60,000 bases of DNA from positions 43,699,624 through 43,759,623 of the forward strand of contig NC_087066.1 of NCBI RefSeq assembly GCF_963678635.1, written 5' to 3'. The notes beneath the pieces were generated by a model. It did not search any database. It was not told where the DNA came from and was given only the letters and a program-made list of their open reading frames with translations. This stretch comes from Symsagittifera roscoffensis. Lineage: Eukaryota; Xenacoelomorpha; Acoela; Convolutidae. Positions within the stretch are counted from its first letter, which is position 1. Each line of letters starts with the position of its first letter. The position numbers and the translations under genes are program-made. Positions 20,390 to 29,801 of this stretch are shown here, piece by piece.

Positions 20390-20995
20390 GTGCGCCTGGA
20401 TGGATACCACATGATCATAGAACACCGTACCCGTGACAAGCACCAGAACGCAGATAGCCTCAGTAAAAAGACAGAATTTTATGAGCGCCTCGAGGAGAAG
20501 CAGGCTAACCAATCGGAAATCAAAGACGGGTTTTCATTTCTGGACAAGGAAACCTACGACAAACTGCCACTTACTAGGTGGTTGGAAAAGTCAGGGCATC
20601 CTATACCCGGACACCCTGACCTTCCAGTGGAAACGGCCGCGGAGATAAAGCTTTTAGCCAGAGGCGAGCCTGTTCCGTTGGATCTGCTAGTCCGATCCAA
20701 CTTGGTACAGCAAGAACTGACCAGGTTGGGTATAAACAGCATGGCTCTGTTGAACAGGACGGTGAACGTGGCGCCAGACGTCATGGGAAAGCTCCGCGAC
20801 TTGTTGGATAGGGAAGTGGATAGGCATGATCGTGAGTGGATGGAGACCATGCAGCGGTTGACTGTCACCGAGAGAACAGAGAAGAGGCCAGTGTCCATTC
20901 GCAGCCGAGGCGTTGAACGGGATTGCAGGTCGATAGTCAACCAGCTGGTGAGCTCGATGCCGAAGGAGGTCTTGTTGAAAACTTCGTTCACTTAA
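20390..20995 (+). pseudogene. pol: Element A RH-integrase linker, copy 2
   Basis: LDGYHMIIEHRTRDKHQNAD and the charged linker up to VSSMPKEVLLKTSFT, ending in TAA where copy 1 reads GAA (nonsense by one G to T change). The frame continues after the stop into the integrase ORF region. Confidence 0.8.
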
Positions 20996-21067
20996 TATGG
21001 AACACTGAATCAGACCCAAGCCACTGAGGAAGTCAGGATCAAGTCGAAATCTAGCTTCGCGAGGAGA

Positions 21068-22903
21068 GTGCATTTCACGGATGCAAAAGAAGAATACGAG
21101 CCTAGCCCAGATTGGTCGTCCGGGGACGAGACGATGTCCGGGGAGTCTGGTACCTTCGAGCCAGTCAAGGACGACTTGTCCGATGTGTCAGACACCTTTG
21201 AGCCCGTGCAGGACGACTTGTCCGGGGAGAGGTTGACGAGACCACCTAGGGACAGAATTTTGTCCGGGGAGTCGGGTTCAAAGCGACCAATGGACAGAGT
21301 TTTGTCCGGGGAGTCGAGAAACATCTCCGACAACTTGGAAAATGAAGTTGGGGAATCAGTCAACTCAAGTGTTGTCTCGAGGCCCCAGTCCTGGGACAAC
21401 ACATCTGAAACAACTTCCAATTCCGATATGTCAGAGATCGCAATCCACTCCTTATTGGTAGATTGGAAGCAGCGTGGGCTGGACCGAGAAACGCATCAGG
21501 ATCCAGACAGGGACAGATACACCTCAGATGAAGAGGGCACTGTGATAGATAATGCCGCAGACGAGCTCGAGCTGATAGCAGTTTCGAAACGCCCAACCAG
21601 ATTGCTGCCACATGGTACGGTCGTCCGTACCAATCTGGAACCATCTGTGCAGGAAGCGACGCCTTTGAAAAAGATATGGTGTGTCAAGTTGATGGACGAT
21701 GCTCATGCTCCGGAGATAATGAGTGGACAAATGAACGTGGCAAAGACGTATTTGAAAGCCAGGTACAGGCTGTCGGATCTCCTAAGGGCTCAACGAAATG
21801 ATAGAATGACGAGCAGTCTGAAGAGATGGATCGAGAATGGAGCACCTGACAAGGGAGACTTGGAAGAAGATAGCTACAAGATCTTGAAGCAATTCTATCT
21901 GAAGAGAAGCGACTTGTTGTACCTGAACAAGGACGGAATCGTAGCCTGCAAACGTAAAGAGGAGGACAAGGTCCTTTATAAATACAATTCAATAGTGTTA
22001 CCACAATTGTACCAGACAGAATTGCTCTTTCGCTCACATGATCAGATGGGCCATCAAGGCGTGGACAAAGTGTGTAACTTGATACAGAAACAATTCGAAT
22101 GGCCGGAGTTGAAGAAGGCTTGTGAGAAGTGGATCGCCGCATGCCTGTCATGTCAGCAGGCGAAGGATCCCAGGAAACTAAGGTTCCCCCTCCAGTCAAT
22201 AGAGTCGTCAGGTTTCAACGAAGTGGTGCAAATTGATCATCAGAAAATCTGCATGACAGCAACGGGCTATAATCAGGTGCTGGTAATGATCGACCATTTT
22301 ACGAAGTATGCGGAGGCAGCACCCTGCATGACAGCATCGGCGGAAGAAACATGCGATCATTTGATAAATGTGTGGATAGCGAGGCATGGCTGCCCCATCA
22401 CGTTCCAATCGGACAATGGCAAAGCATTCGTGGGTGATCTCACGAAGGAGTTAATGAAAAGGTCGCAGGTAGCGCAGGCCCACTCGACCACTTATCATCC
22501 ACAAACGAATGGCCTAGTCGAGAGGCAAAATCGCACACTGGTATCCATGCTGAGAGTCTATTGCTCGCGTTACATGGATGACTGGGACAAGCACTTGCCG
22601 CAAGTGATGGGTGCTTACAACAGCACGGAGCATTCCACCACGGGAATAAGTCCGCACATGATGCTAACGTTTTTCTACCCTGAATATGAGGGGAAGAGGA
22701 CAGCACCGCAAACGTACGTGCGGGATGTTATTAGAAGACAGCAGGACCTCAATGACTTATGCAGGAGGAACACGCAACAGGCGCAAATTAGACAAAAAGG
22801 AGGTTTGATAAAAGGACGGCCAATACAAAAGCCTACTCAGTTGGTGACAACGTCTGGGTGTTCCGGGAAGTGGTTCCACCAAAAGAAACCAAGAATTTAT
22901 TAA
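21068..22903 (+). CDS. pol: Element A acidic linker and integrase, copy 2
   Basis: Integrase joins the element DNA into the genome. The first 120 residues are the acidic LSGES-repeat linker. Then the HHCC zinc-binding domain (HDQMGHQG, later CLSCQQ) and the DDE core: QIDHQKI, FQSDNGKAF and LVERQNRT, with 35 residues between the last Asp and Glu. Relative to B nine residues after HMMLT are missing in frame. Near 22795 an extra base shifts the frame (RQKGGLIKG), so the last residues are not native. There is no ATG-based gene start here; it is part of the polyprotein. The core is catalytically plausible, but the C terminus is lost. Confidence 0.85.
   Translation: MHFTDAKEEYEPSPDWSSGDETMSGESGTFEPVKDDLSDVSDTFEPVQDDLSGERLTRPPRDRILSGESGSKRPMDRVLSGESRNISDNLENEVGESVNSSVVSRPQSWDNTSETTSNSDMSEIAIHSLLVDWKQRGLDRETHQDPDRDRYTSDEEGTVIDNAADELELIAVSKRPTRLLPHGTVVRTNLEPSVQEATPLKKIWCVKLMDDAHAPEIMSGQMNVAKTYLKARYRLSDLLRAQRNDRMTSSLKRWIENGAPDKGDLEEDSYKILKQFYLKRSDLLYLNKDGIVACKRKEEDKVLYKYNSIVLPQLYQTELLFRSHDQMGHQGVDKVCNLIQKQFEWPELKKACEKWIAACLSCQQAKDPRKLRFPLQSIESSGFNEVVQIDHQKICMTATGYNQVLVMIDHFTKYAEAAPCMTASAEETCDHLINVWIARHGCPITFQSDNGKAFVGDLTKELMKRSQVAQAHSTTYHPQTNGLVERQNRTLVSMLRVYCSRYMDDWDKHLPQVMGAYNSTEHSTTGISPHMMLTFFYPEYEGKRTAPQTYVRDVIRRQQDLNDLCRRNTQQAQIRQKGGLIKGRPIQKPTQLVTTSGCSGKWFHQKKPRIY
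21117..21318 (+). promoter_or_regulatory. Internal polypurine-tract-like motifs, copy 2
   Basis: TCCGGGGAGT variants near 21120, 21137, 21218, 21261 and 21302. The last two, and 21218 up to GGGGAG, extend to TTGTCCGGGGAG, matching the site at the 3' LTR. They encode the LSGES repeats of the linker. An identical set lies at 25938-26139. Confidence 0.6.
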
Positions 22904-23647
22904 AGAAATGGCGTGGTCCATTTCAGATAACAGAGGTACCAAGGAGGTCGTTTTTATCGATTGAGCACTGGAAGAGCAGCTCATTACAAAAATATCAAGC
23001 CACACAATGCCTCGTCAGAAGACTGGTGCATCCCAGCGGACATGCAAGAGGGAGACTATTTGATAGTGGATCCTGCTTGTGAAGTGAATGAAAGGGGTAC
23101 TCGCGACAAAAACGACGGGAATGAGGTGGTGGACGATTGCGACCTACCATTGGATCTGGAGTTGACCGAGCGAGTAGAGGTGGACGATGAAACTCTACCT
23201 TATGCCGAGGAAGACTGGGACTGCCCGGAACAAATCGAAATTGACAAAGGAATACAGCCTGACTTTCCACTCACCATGGAAACACGCCAGAGCAAGAGAG
23301 GAAAAAACAAGAAGAAGTACAATCCGTACGGCGAGGATTTCGTTGTAGATAGGATAGTTGTAAGTGATGTCATGGACTCGCTAGTGGTACTGGACGAAGT
23401 GGCGGTGCTCGACGAAATCGACTTGGTGAATGATATGGATCAGGATTGGATCGACGATCGATCAGAACCGGAAGTGGAGTTCGAACCAGAAGCGGAACAG
23501 ACTCATGAGCAAGAACTAACGAACTTGCGCGTGCTCGAATGGCTCCATGATCTGCCCACAGATCCAAAAGAGACGATCCTGACGATTCAGGACGTCTATA
23601 AAGACGGCATCAAATACATCAGTCATGACAATACCGAGTCCAACTAA
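22904..23647 (+). pseudogene. pol: Element A integrase C terminus and acidic tail, copy 2
   Basis: In shifted frames the GPY/F-type module is legible (LLKKWRGPFQITEV near 22893-22940), then after a second frameshift TGRAAHYKNIKPHN, an acidic tail (ETLPYAEEDWDCPEQ), KYNPYGEDFVVDRI and LRVLEWLHDL. It ends TAA at 23645-23647, where B reads on, so the frame originally continued into the macrodomain. Confidence 0.8.
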
Positions 23648-23709
23648 GTCGCCCCAGATGGTCCTCTACGTGTTCCACAATCCAACCTCGATCTCCTAGA
23701 CTTTGGGCG

Positions 23710-23758
23710 ATCGACGGGGATGTCGATGGATATTTTTGTCCGGGGAGTGGGGGTAGGA
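23710..23758 (+). promoter_or_regulatory. Hairpin plus internal polypurine tract, copy 2
   Basis: A perfect 6-bp stem ATCGAC (23710-23715) with GTCGAT (23722-23727), then TTTTTGTCC and the purine run GGGGAGTGGGGGTAGGA (23742-23758). The same arrangement stands directly before the 3' LTR at 39049-39086, with a changed but still complementary stem. The internal site is coding (SMD.FVRG.GVGL). Confidence 0.7.
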
Positions 23759-23840
23759 CTCACCCACACCAAAATTCTGATAATAAAAAAATTGAAATCG
23801 GCAAGAGAAACCGGAGAGCTAGATACATAGGGCGATAATG

Positions 23841-24330
23841 CTAAAAAACCACCCTTTGGACGAATTTTTGAGTCGTATTTTGACCATTATTCAAACAATA
23901 TCGTCATAACGGACAGCAATTTCATACTCACGGAACGATAACCGCGGACGTAAGCTTCAAAACAGCACTAGCGGCTGATTTCAAGAGAGAGTATAAGAAC
24001 ATCGAATTTTTATGGAAACAGAGGCCTGGTGTGGGAGGGATGATATCGCTGCCCCCTGTTGCATCACAGATACCAGGGAACTATTTATGTTTCCTGGTTA
24101 CCAAGGCCACCGATAGGCAACACGTAGATCCAAAGAGCTTGGTATTGGCCTTGACTCGACTTAGGGATTTTTTGGTTGAGAGAGGAGTGACCTCTCTCTC
24201 GTTACCAGTATATGATCCTAATAGGGGAAAGCTACATCCGAGAGAGTTGTACGCACTTGTACATGTGATATTTTCAGAAACTGACATAGAGGTTTACTTA
24301 CATAAAAAATACTATCTGAGCATATGCTAG
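23841..24330 (+). pseudogene. Element A macrodomain-like C terminus of Pol, copy 2
   Basis: The sequence resembles OARD1/TARG1-type macrodomains, which bind ADP-ribose or remove it from proteins. Recognisable: FKTALAADFKREYKNIEFLW for the helix after the first binding loop, then GNYLCFLVTKAT, SLVLALTRLRDFLVERGVTS, LSLPVYDPNRGKL and HVIFSETDIEVYLH, in the order and spacing of that family. The glycine-rich loop (IGCGLD in OARD1) is replaced by YDPNRG, so activity is doubtful. Stops and a deletion of about 14 bp near 23940 break it. By A the frame was continuous with integrase. An identical copy is at 28662-29151. Confidence 0.6.
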
Positions 24331-24797
24331 GAATTGTGTTTGGCGATAAGTGGTTTTTATTAAGTTACTTGATAAGAATTAGTGTCAAGTTTTAGATTAG
24401 GTTAGGTTTTAGGTACAGTATTAGGGATTATGTTTTTATGTGATAATATAGATGTTTATGTGTTTATGTGTTATGTTATTGTTATGATATGTTTTATGTT
24501 TCGTGTCATGAAAGACCTAGAGTACTCCAGGTCATCAAGGTGACAGCGCTCGTTTGTGCTACCCTGACGTAGATACAGGTAGACGATCCACCTTGGTGCT
24601 AAATTTTTAAATCAGAATTGAGAAGAGAATTTCAATGGGGAGTTTTAAAGAGTTGAATGATGTTTAATCCAAAAATGATGGTTTTAAGTCGCGACCTGTT
24701 TTTTAGATCTTGATTGATCAGAAATTGTTTATTGAATCCATTAAATCAAACGAGACAGAAAGAAACTACACGACAGCAAGAATCAACACGATAAGAA
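24331..24797 (+). other. Spacer between macrodomain and small ORF, copy 2
   Basis: 467 bp non-coding. It contains a near-perfect palindrome GACCTAGAGTACTCCAGGTC (about 24519-24538) and a polypyrimidine-AG at 24696-24706 followed by ATCTTGATTGATCA. The same 3' splice-site-like arrangement lies in B. An identical spacer is at 29152-29618. Confidence 0.6.
24696..24706 (+). promoter_or_regulatory. Putative 3' splice site before the 3' ORFs (copy 2; copy 3 at 29517-29527)
   Basis: CTGTTTTTTAG followed by ATCTTGATTGATCA. B has CTTCTTTTCTAG followed by ATCCTGAGTGATCA at the same place (AG at 56977-56978), 77-92 bases before the small ORF start. A pyrimidine run ending in AG with conserved flank suits an acceptor for a spliced subgenomic RNA. 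Confidence 0.45.
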
Positions 24798-25235
24798 ATG
24801 GGTGACACAAACGAACTTATGGAATTCCTCTCAGCGAGTCTAGGAGCGACTCTAGACGAGATCTATCAGCGGCTCCTTTGCGAGGCACCGGTCCTTGGCA
24901 TGCCAACAGAGAAGGGGATGTTCGTGCTGGACACGGATGCATCAGTGGTTGCGATATCGGGCATACTTCACCAGGAGCAGGAGTGGAACGGGAGAACGGT
25001 TCTTCGTCCGATAGCCTACGGGAGTAAAGTCCTGAGTGATACTGAGATGAAGTATGGCGCACCAAAAGCGGAGATGTTTGCGGTGATCACTTTCGTGGAA
25101 CAATACAGGGCCTACTTGGGGAGTGCTCCTTTCAAGTTACGTGTGGATAATCGTGCCCTTGCCTGGCTGAAAACCTATTCGATGACCAAAGTTATATTGG
25201 TCGTTGGATCGTGCGCCTGGATGGATACCACATGA
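24798..25235 (+). pseudogene. Junction fusion: small ORF start joined to RNase H copy 3
   Basis: The first 26 codons are the start of the small ORF (MGDTNELMEFLSASLG...), then the duplication junction switches to RNase H (PTEKGMFVLDTDAS...). RNase H carries the same one-base loss as copy 2 and ends in the same shifted tail. This is a by-product of the tandem duplication and not a new gene. Confidence 0.85.
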
Positions 25236-25816
25236 TCATAGAACACCGTACCCGTGACAAGCACCAGAACGCAGATAGCCTCAGTAAAAAGACAGAATTT
25301 TATGAGCGCCTCGAGGAGAAGCAGGCTAACCAATCGGAAATCAAAGACGGGTTTTCATTTCTGGACAAGGAAACCTACGACAAACTGCCACTTACTAGGT
25401 GGTTGGAAAAGTCAGGGCATCCTATACCCGGACACCCTGACCTTCCAGTGGAAACGGCCGCGGAGATAAAGCTTTTAGCCAGAGGCGAGCCTGTTCCGTT
25501 GGATCTGCTAGTCCGATCCAACTTGGTACAGCAAGAACTGACCAGGTTGGGTATAAACAGCATGGCTCTGTTGAACAGGACGGTGAACGTGGCGCCAGAC
25601 GTCATGGGAAAGCTCCGCGACTTGTTGGATAGGGAAGTGGATAGGCATGATCGTGAGTGGATGGAGACCATGCAGCGGTTGACTGTCACCGAGAGAACAG
25701 AGAAGAGGCCAGTGTCCATTCGCAGCCGAGGCGTTGAACGGGATTGCAGGTCGATAGTCAACCAGCTGGTGAGCTCGATGCCGAAGGAGGTCTTGTTGAA
25801 AACTTCGTTCACTTAA
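25211..25816 (+). pseudogene. pol: Element A RH-integrase linker, copy 3
   Basis: Identical to 20390-20995, with the same terminal TAA. Confidence 0.8.
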
Positions 25817-25888
25817 TATGGAACACTGAATCAGACCCAAGCCACTGAGGAAGTCAGGATCAAGTCGAAATCTAGCTTCGCGAGGAGA

Positions 25889-27724
25889 GTGCATTTCACG
25901 GATGCAAAAGAAGAATACGAGCCTAGCCCAGATTGGTCGTCCGGGGACGAGACGATGTCCGGGGAGTCTGGTACCTTCGAGCCAGTCAAGGACGACTTGT
26001 CCGATGTGTCAGACACCTTTGAGCCCGTGCAGGACGACTTGTCCGGGGAGAGGTTGACGAGACCACCTAGGGACAGAATTTTGTCCGGGGAGTCGGGTTC
26101 AAAGCGACCAATGGACAGAGTTTTGTCCGGGGAGTCGAGAAACATCTCCGACAACTTGGAAAATGAAGTTGGGGAATCAGTCAACTCAAGTGTTGTCTCG
26201 AGGCCCCAGTCCTGGGACAACACATCTGAAACAACTTCCAATTCCGATATGTCAGAGATCGCAATCCACTCCTTATTGGTAGATTGGAAGCAGCGTGGGC
26301 TGGACCGAGAAACGCATCAGGATCCAGACAGGGACAGATACACCTCAGATGAAGAGGGCACTGTGATAGATAATGCCGCAGACGAGCTCGAGCTGATAGC
26401 AGTTTCGAAACGCCCAACCAGATTGCTGCCACATGGTACGGTCGTCCGTACCAATCTGGAACCATCTGTGCAGGAAGCGACGCCTTTGAAAAAGATATGG
26501 TGTGTCAAGTTGATGGACGATGCTCATGCTCCGGAGATAATGAGTGGACAAATGAACGTGGCAAAGACGTATTTGAAAGCCAGGTACAGGCTGTCGGATC
26601 TCCTAAGGGCTCAACGAAATGATAGAATGACGAGCAGTCTGAAGAGATGGATCGAGAATGGAGCACCTGACAAGGGAGACTTGGAAGAAGATAGCTACAA
26701 GATCTTGAAGCAATTCTATCTGAAGAGAAGCGACTTGTTGTACCTGAACAAGGACGGAATCGTAGCCTGCAAACGTAAAGAGGAGGACAAGGTCCTTTAT
26801 AAATACAATTCAATAGTGTTACCACAATTGTACCAGACAGAATTGCTCTTTCGCTCACATGATCAGATGGGCCATCAAGGCGTGGACAAAGTGTGTAACT
26901 TGATACAGAAACAATTCGAATGGCCGGAGTTGAAGAAGGCTTGTGAGAAGTGGATCGCCGCATGCCTGTCATGTCAGCAGGCGAAGGATCCCAGGAAACT
27001 AAGGTTCCCCCTCCAGTCAATAGAGTCGTCAGGTTTCAACGAAGTGGTGCAAATTGATCATCAGAAAATCTGCATGACAGCAACGGGCTATAATCAGGTG
27101 CTGGTAATGATCGACCATTTTACGAAGTATGCGGAGGCAGCACCCTGCATGACAGCATCGGCGGAAGAAACATGCGATCATTTGATAAATGTGTGGATAG
27201 CGAGGCATGGCTGCCCCATCACGTTCCAATCGGACAATGGCAAAGCATTCGTGGGTGATCTCACGAAGGAGTTAATGAAAAGGTCGCAGGTAGCGCAGGC
27301 CCACTCGACCACTTATCATCCACAAACGAATGGCCTAGTCGAGAGGCAAAATCGCACACTGGTATCCATGCTGAGAGTCTATTGCTCGCGTTACATGGAT
27401 GACTGGGACAAGCACTTGCCGCAAGTGATGGGTGCTTACAACAGCACGGAGCATTCCACCACGGGAATAAGTCCGCACATGATGCTAACGTTTTTCTACC
27501 CTGAATATGAGGGGAAGAGGACAGCACCGCAAACGTACGTGCGGGATGTTATTAGAAGACAGCAGGACCTCAATGACTTATGCAGGAGGAACACGCAACA
27601 GGCGCAAATTAGACAAAAAGGAGGTTTGATAAAAGGACGGCCAATACAAAAGCCTACTCAGTTGGTGACAACGTCTGGGTGTTCCGGGAAGTGGTTCCAC
27701 CAAAAGAAACCAAGAATTTATTAA
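25889..27724 (+). CDS. pol: Element A acidic linker and integrase, copy 3
   Basis: Identical to the ORF at 21068-22903: LSGES repeats with the polypurine-like motifs (25938-26139), HHCC domain, DD35E core, the nine-residue loss after HMMLT, and the same frameshift near 27616. Because copy 3 is the one adjoining the 3' ORFs, it represents the end of pol in the linear order of the element. Confidence 0.85.
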   Translation: MHFTDAKEEYEPSPDWSSGDETMSGESGTFEPVKDDLSDVSDTFEPVQDDLSGERLTRPPRDRILSGESGSKRPMDRVLSGESRNISDNLENEVGESVNSSVVSRPQSWDNTSETTSNSDMSEIAIHSLLVDWKQRGLDRETHQDPDRDRYTSDEEGTVIDNAADELELIAVSKRPTRLLPHGTVVRTNLEPSVQEATPLKKIWCVKLMDDAHAPEIMSGQMNVAKTYLKARYRLSDLLRAQRNDRMTSSLKRWIENGAPDKGDLEEDSYKILKQFYLKRSDLLYLNKDGIVACKRKEEDKVLYKYNSIVLPQLYQTELLFRSHDQMGHQGVDKVCNLIQKQFEWPELKKACEKWIAACLSCQQAKDPRKLRFPLQSIESSGFNEVVQIDHQKICMTATGYNQVLVMIDHFTKYAEAAPCMTASAEETCDHLINVWIARHGCPITFQSDNGKAFVGDLTKELMKRSQVAQAHSTTYHPQTNGLVERQNRTLVSMLRVYCSRYMDDWDKHLPQVMGAYNSTEHSTTGISPHMMLTFFYPEYEGKRTAPQTYVRDVIRRQQDLNDLCRRNTQQAQIRQKGGLIKGRPIQKPTQLVTTSGCSGKWFHQKKPRIY

Positions 27725-28468
27725 AGAAATGGCGTGGTCCATTTCAGATAACAGAGGTACCAAGGAGGTCGTTTTTATCGATTGAGCACTGGAAGAGCAG
27801 CTCATTACAAAAATATCAAGCCACACAATGCCTCGTCAGAAGACTGGTGCATCCCAGCGGACATGCAAGAGGGAGACTATTTGATAGTGGATCCTGCTTG
27901 TGAAGTGAATGAAAGGGGTACTCGCGACAAAAACGACGGGAATGAGGTGGTGGACGATTGCGACCTACCATTGGATCTGGAGTTGACCGAGCGAGTAGAG
28001 GTGGACGATGAAACTCTACCTTATGCCGAGGAAGACTGGGACTGCCCGGAACAAATCGAAATTGACAAAGGAATACAGCCTGACTTTCCACTCACCATGG
28101 AAACACGCCAGAGCAAGAGAGGAAAAAACAAGAAGAAGTACAATCCGTACGGCGAGGATTTCGTTGTAGATAGGATAGTTGTAAGTGATGTCATGGACTC
28201 GCTAGTGGTACTGGACGAAGTGGCGGTGCTCGACGAAATCGACTTGGTGAATGATATGGATCAGGATTGGATCGACGATCGATCAGAACCGGAAGTGGAG
28301 TTCGAACCAGAAGCGGAACAGACTCATGAGCAAGAACTAACGAACTTGCGCGTGCTCGAATGGCTCCATGATCTGCCCACAGATCCAAAAGAGACGATCC
28401 TGACGATTCAGGACGTCTATAAAGACGGCATCAAATACATCAGTCATGACAATACCGAGTCCAACTAA
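27725..28468 (+). pseudogene. pol: Element A integrase C terminus and acidic tail, copy 3
   Basis: Identical to 22904-23647, including both frameshifts and the TAA end. Confidence 0.8.
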
Positions 28469-28530
28469 GTCGCCCCAGATGGTCCTCTACGTGTTCCACA
28501 ATCCAACCTCGATCTCCTAGACTTTGGGCG

Positions 28531-28579
28531 ATCGACGGGGATGTCGATGGATATTTTTGTCCGGGGAGTGGGGGTAGGA
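28531..28579 (+). promoter_or_regulatory. Hairpin plus internal polypurine tract, copy 3
   Basis: Identical to 23710-23758: stem ATCGAC/GTCGAT and purine run GGGGAGTGGGGGTAGGA. Confidence 0.7.
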
Positions 28580-28661
28580 CTCACCCACACCAAAATTCTG
28601 ATAATAAAAAAATTGAAATCGGCAAGAGAAACCGGAGAGCTAGATACATAGGGCGATAATG

Positions 28662-29151
28662 CTAAAAAACCACCCTTTGGACGAATTTTTGAGTCGTATT
28701 TTGACCATTATTCAAACAATATCGTCATAACGGACAGCAATTTCATACTCACGGAACGATAACCGCGGACGTAAGCTTCAAAACAGCACTAGCGGCTGAT
28801 TTCAAGAGAGAGTATAAGAACATCGAATTTTTATGGAAACAGAGGCCTGGTGTGGGAGGGATGATATCGCTGCCCCCTGTTGCATCACAGATACCAGGGA
28901 ACTATTTATGTTTCCTGGTTACCAAGGCCACCGATAGGCAACACGTAGATCCAAAGAGCTTGGTATTGGCCTTGACTCGACTTAGGGATTTTTTGGTTGA
29001 GAGAGGAGTGACCTCTCTCTCGTTACCAGTATATGATCCTAATAGGGGAAAGCTACATCCGAGAGAGTTGTACGCACTTGTACATGTGATATTTTCAGAA
29101 ACTGACATAGAGGTTTACTTACATAAAAAATACTATCTGAGCATATGCTAG
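28662..29151 (+). pseudogene. Element A macrodomain-like C terminus of Pol, copy 3
   Basis: Identical to 23841-24330. The longest intact frame (28852-29151) holds the second half of the fold, from the central strand (YLCFLVTKAT) to the last strand (IEVYLHKKYYLSIC). Confidence 0.6.
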
Positions 29152-29618
29152 GAATTGTGTTTGGCGATAAGTGGTTTTTATTAAGTTACTTGATAAGAAT
29201 TAGTGTCAAGTTTTAGATTAGGTTAGGTTTTAGGTACAGTATTAGGGATTATGTTTTTATGTGATAATATAGATGTTTATGTGTTTATGTGTTATGTTAT
29301 TGTTATGATATGTTTTATGTTTCGTGTCATGAAAGACCTAGAGTACTCCAGGTCATCAAGGTGACAGCGCTCGTTTGTGCTACCCTGACGTAGATACAGG
29401 TAGACGATCCACCTTGGTGCTAAATTTTTAAATCAGAATTGAGAAGAGAATTTCAATGGGGAGTTTTAAAGAGTTGAATGATGTTTAATCCAAAAATGAT
29501 GGTTTTAAGTCGCGACCTGTTTTTTAGATCTTGATTGATCAGAAATTGTTTATTGAATCCATTAAATCAAACGAGACAGAAAGAAACTACACGACAGCAA
29601 GAATCAACACGATAAGAA
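29152..29618 (+). other. Spacer between macrodomain and small ORF, copy 3
   Basis: Identical to 24331-24797, with the palindrome and the polypyrimidine-AG (AG at 29526-29527). No gene seen. Confidence 0.6.
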
Positions 29619-29780
29619 ATGGGTGACACAAACGAACTTATGGAATTCCTCTCAGCGAGTCTAGGAGCGACTCTAGACGAGATCTATCAGCGGCTGATCG
29701 ATTGTGATTTTACACGAGAAGACCCGGGGCTGGCGATGTTTGTGGTCGCGCTCCTCAATGCATTAGGACAGGAGGGTTGA
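29619..29780 (+). CDS. Element A small ORF upstream of the giant 3' ORF
   Basis: 53 codons from ATG at 29619: MGDTNELMEFLSASLG, EIYQRLIDCDF, then LAMFVVALLNALG. B has a homologue at 57055-57249 with the same length class and pattern (LIDRDFALEDP, LLTALINILG), so it is a conserved gene and not chance. It is predicted all-helical and of unknown function. In A the frame ends earlier than in B because of an indel in a short hairpin (about 29770-29795). The conserved overlap TGTTGATG follows at 29800-29807. Confidence 0.6.
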   Translation: MGDTNELMEFLSASLGATLDEIYQRLIDCDFTREDPGLAMFVVALLNALGQEG

Positions 29781-29801
29781 GGGAATCGCCCTACAGAAGT
29801 C

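Larger units (their letters stand above)
17439..21368 (+). repeat. 1,965-bp tandem duplication inside pol of element A
   Basis: The segment 17439-19403 (middle of RT to the RH-integrase linker) is repeated at 19404-21368 with an offset of 1,965 bp. The junction at about 19403 joins VGESVNSS in frame to YPIPRIDESLSKL, with one base of ambiguity. The copies differ at a modest number of sites (for example the YVDD codons, intact in copy 2), so this duplication is older than the 4,821-bp one. Confidence 0.9.
20055..29696 (+). repeat. 4,821-bp perfect tandem duplication in element A
   Basis: 20055-24875 and 24876-29696 repeat with a constant offset of 4,821 bp, and I saw no difference between them in coding or spacer parts. 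The unit runs from the RT/RNase H boundary through integrase, macrodomain and spacer into the small ORF. The junction (24875) joins the small ORF, after codon ...EIYQRL, to LCEAPVLGM of RNase H with one unmatched base. Real and very recent, or an assembly artefact. Confidence 0.9.

Noticed and set aside
24798-25235. A novel small-ORF/RNase H fusion gene
   Set aside because: It is created at the junction of the 4,821-bp tandem duplication and ends in a frameshift.
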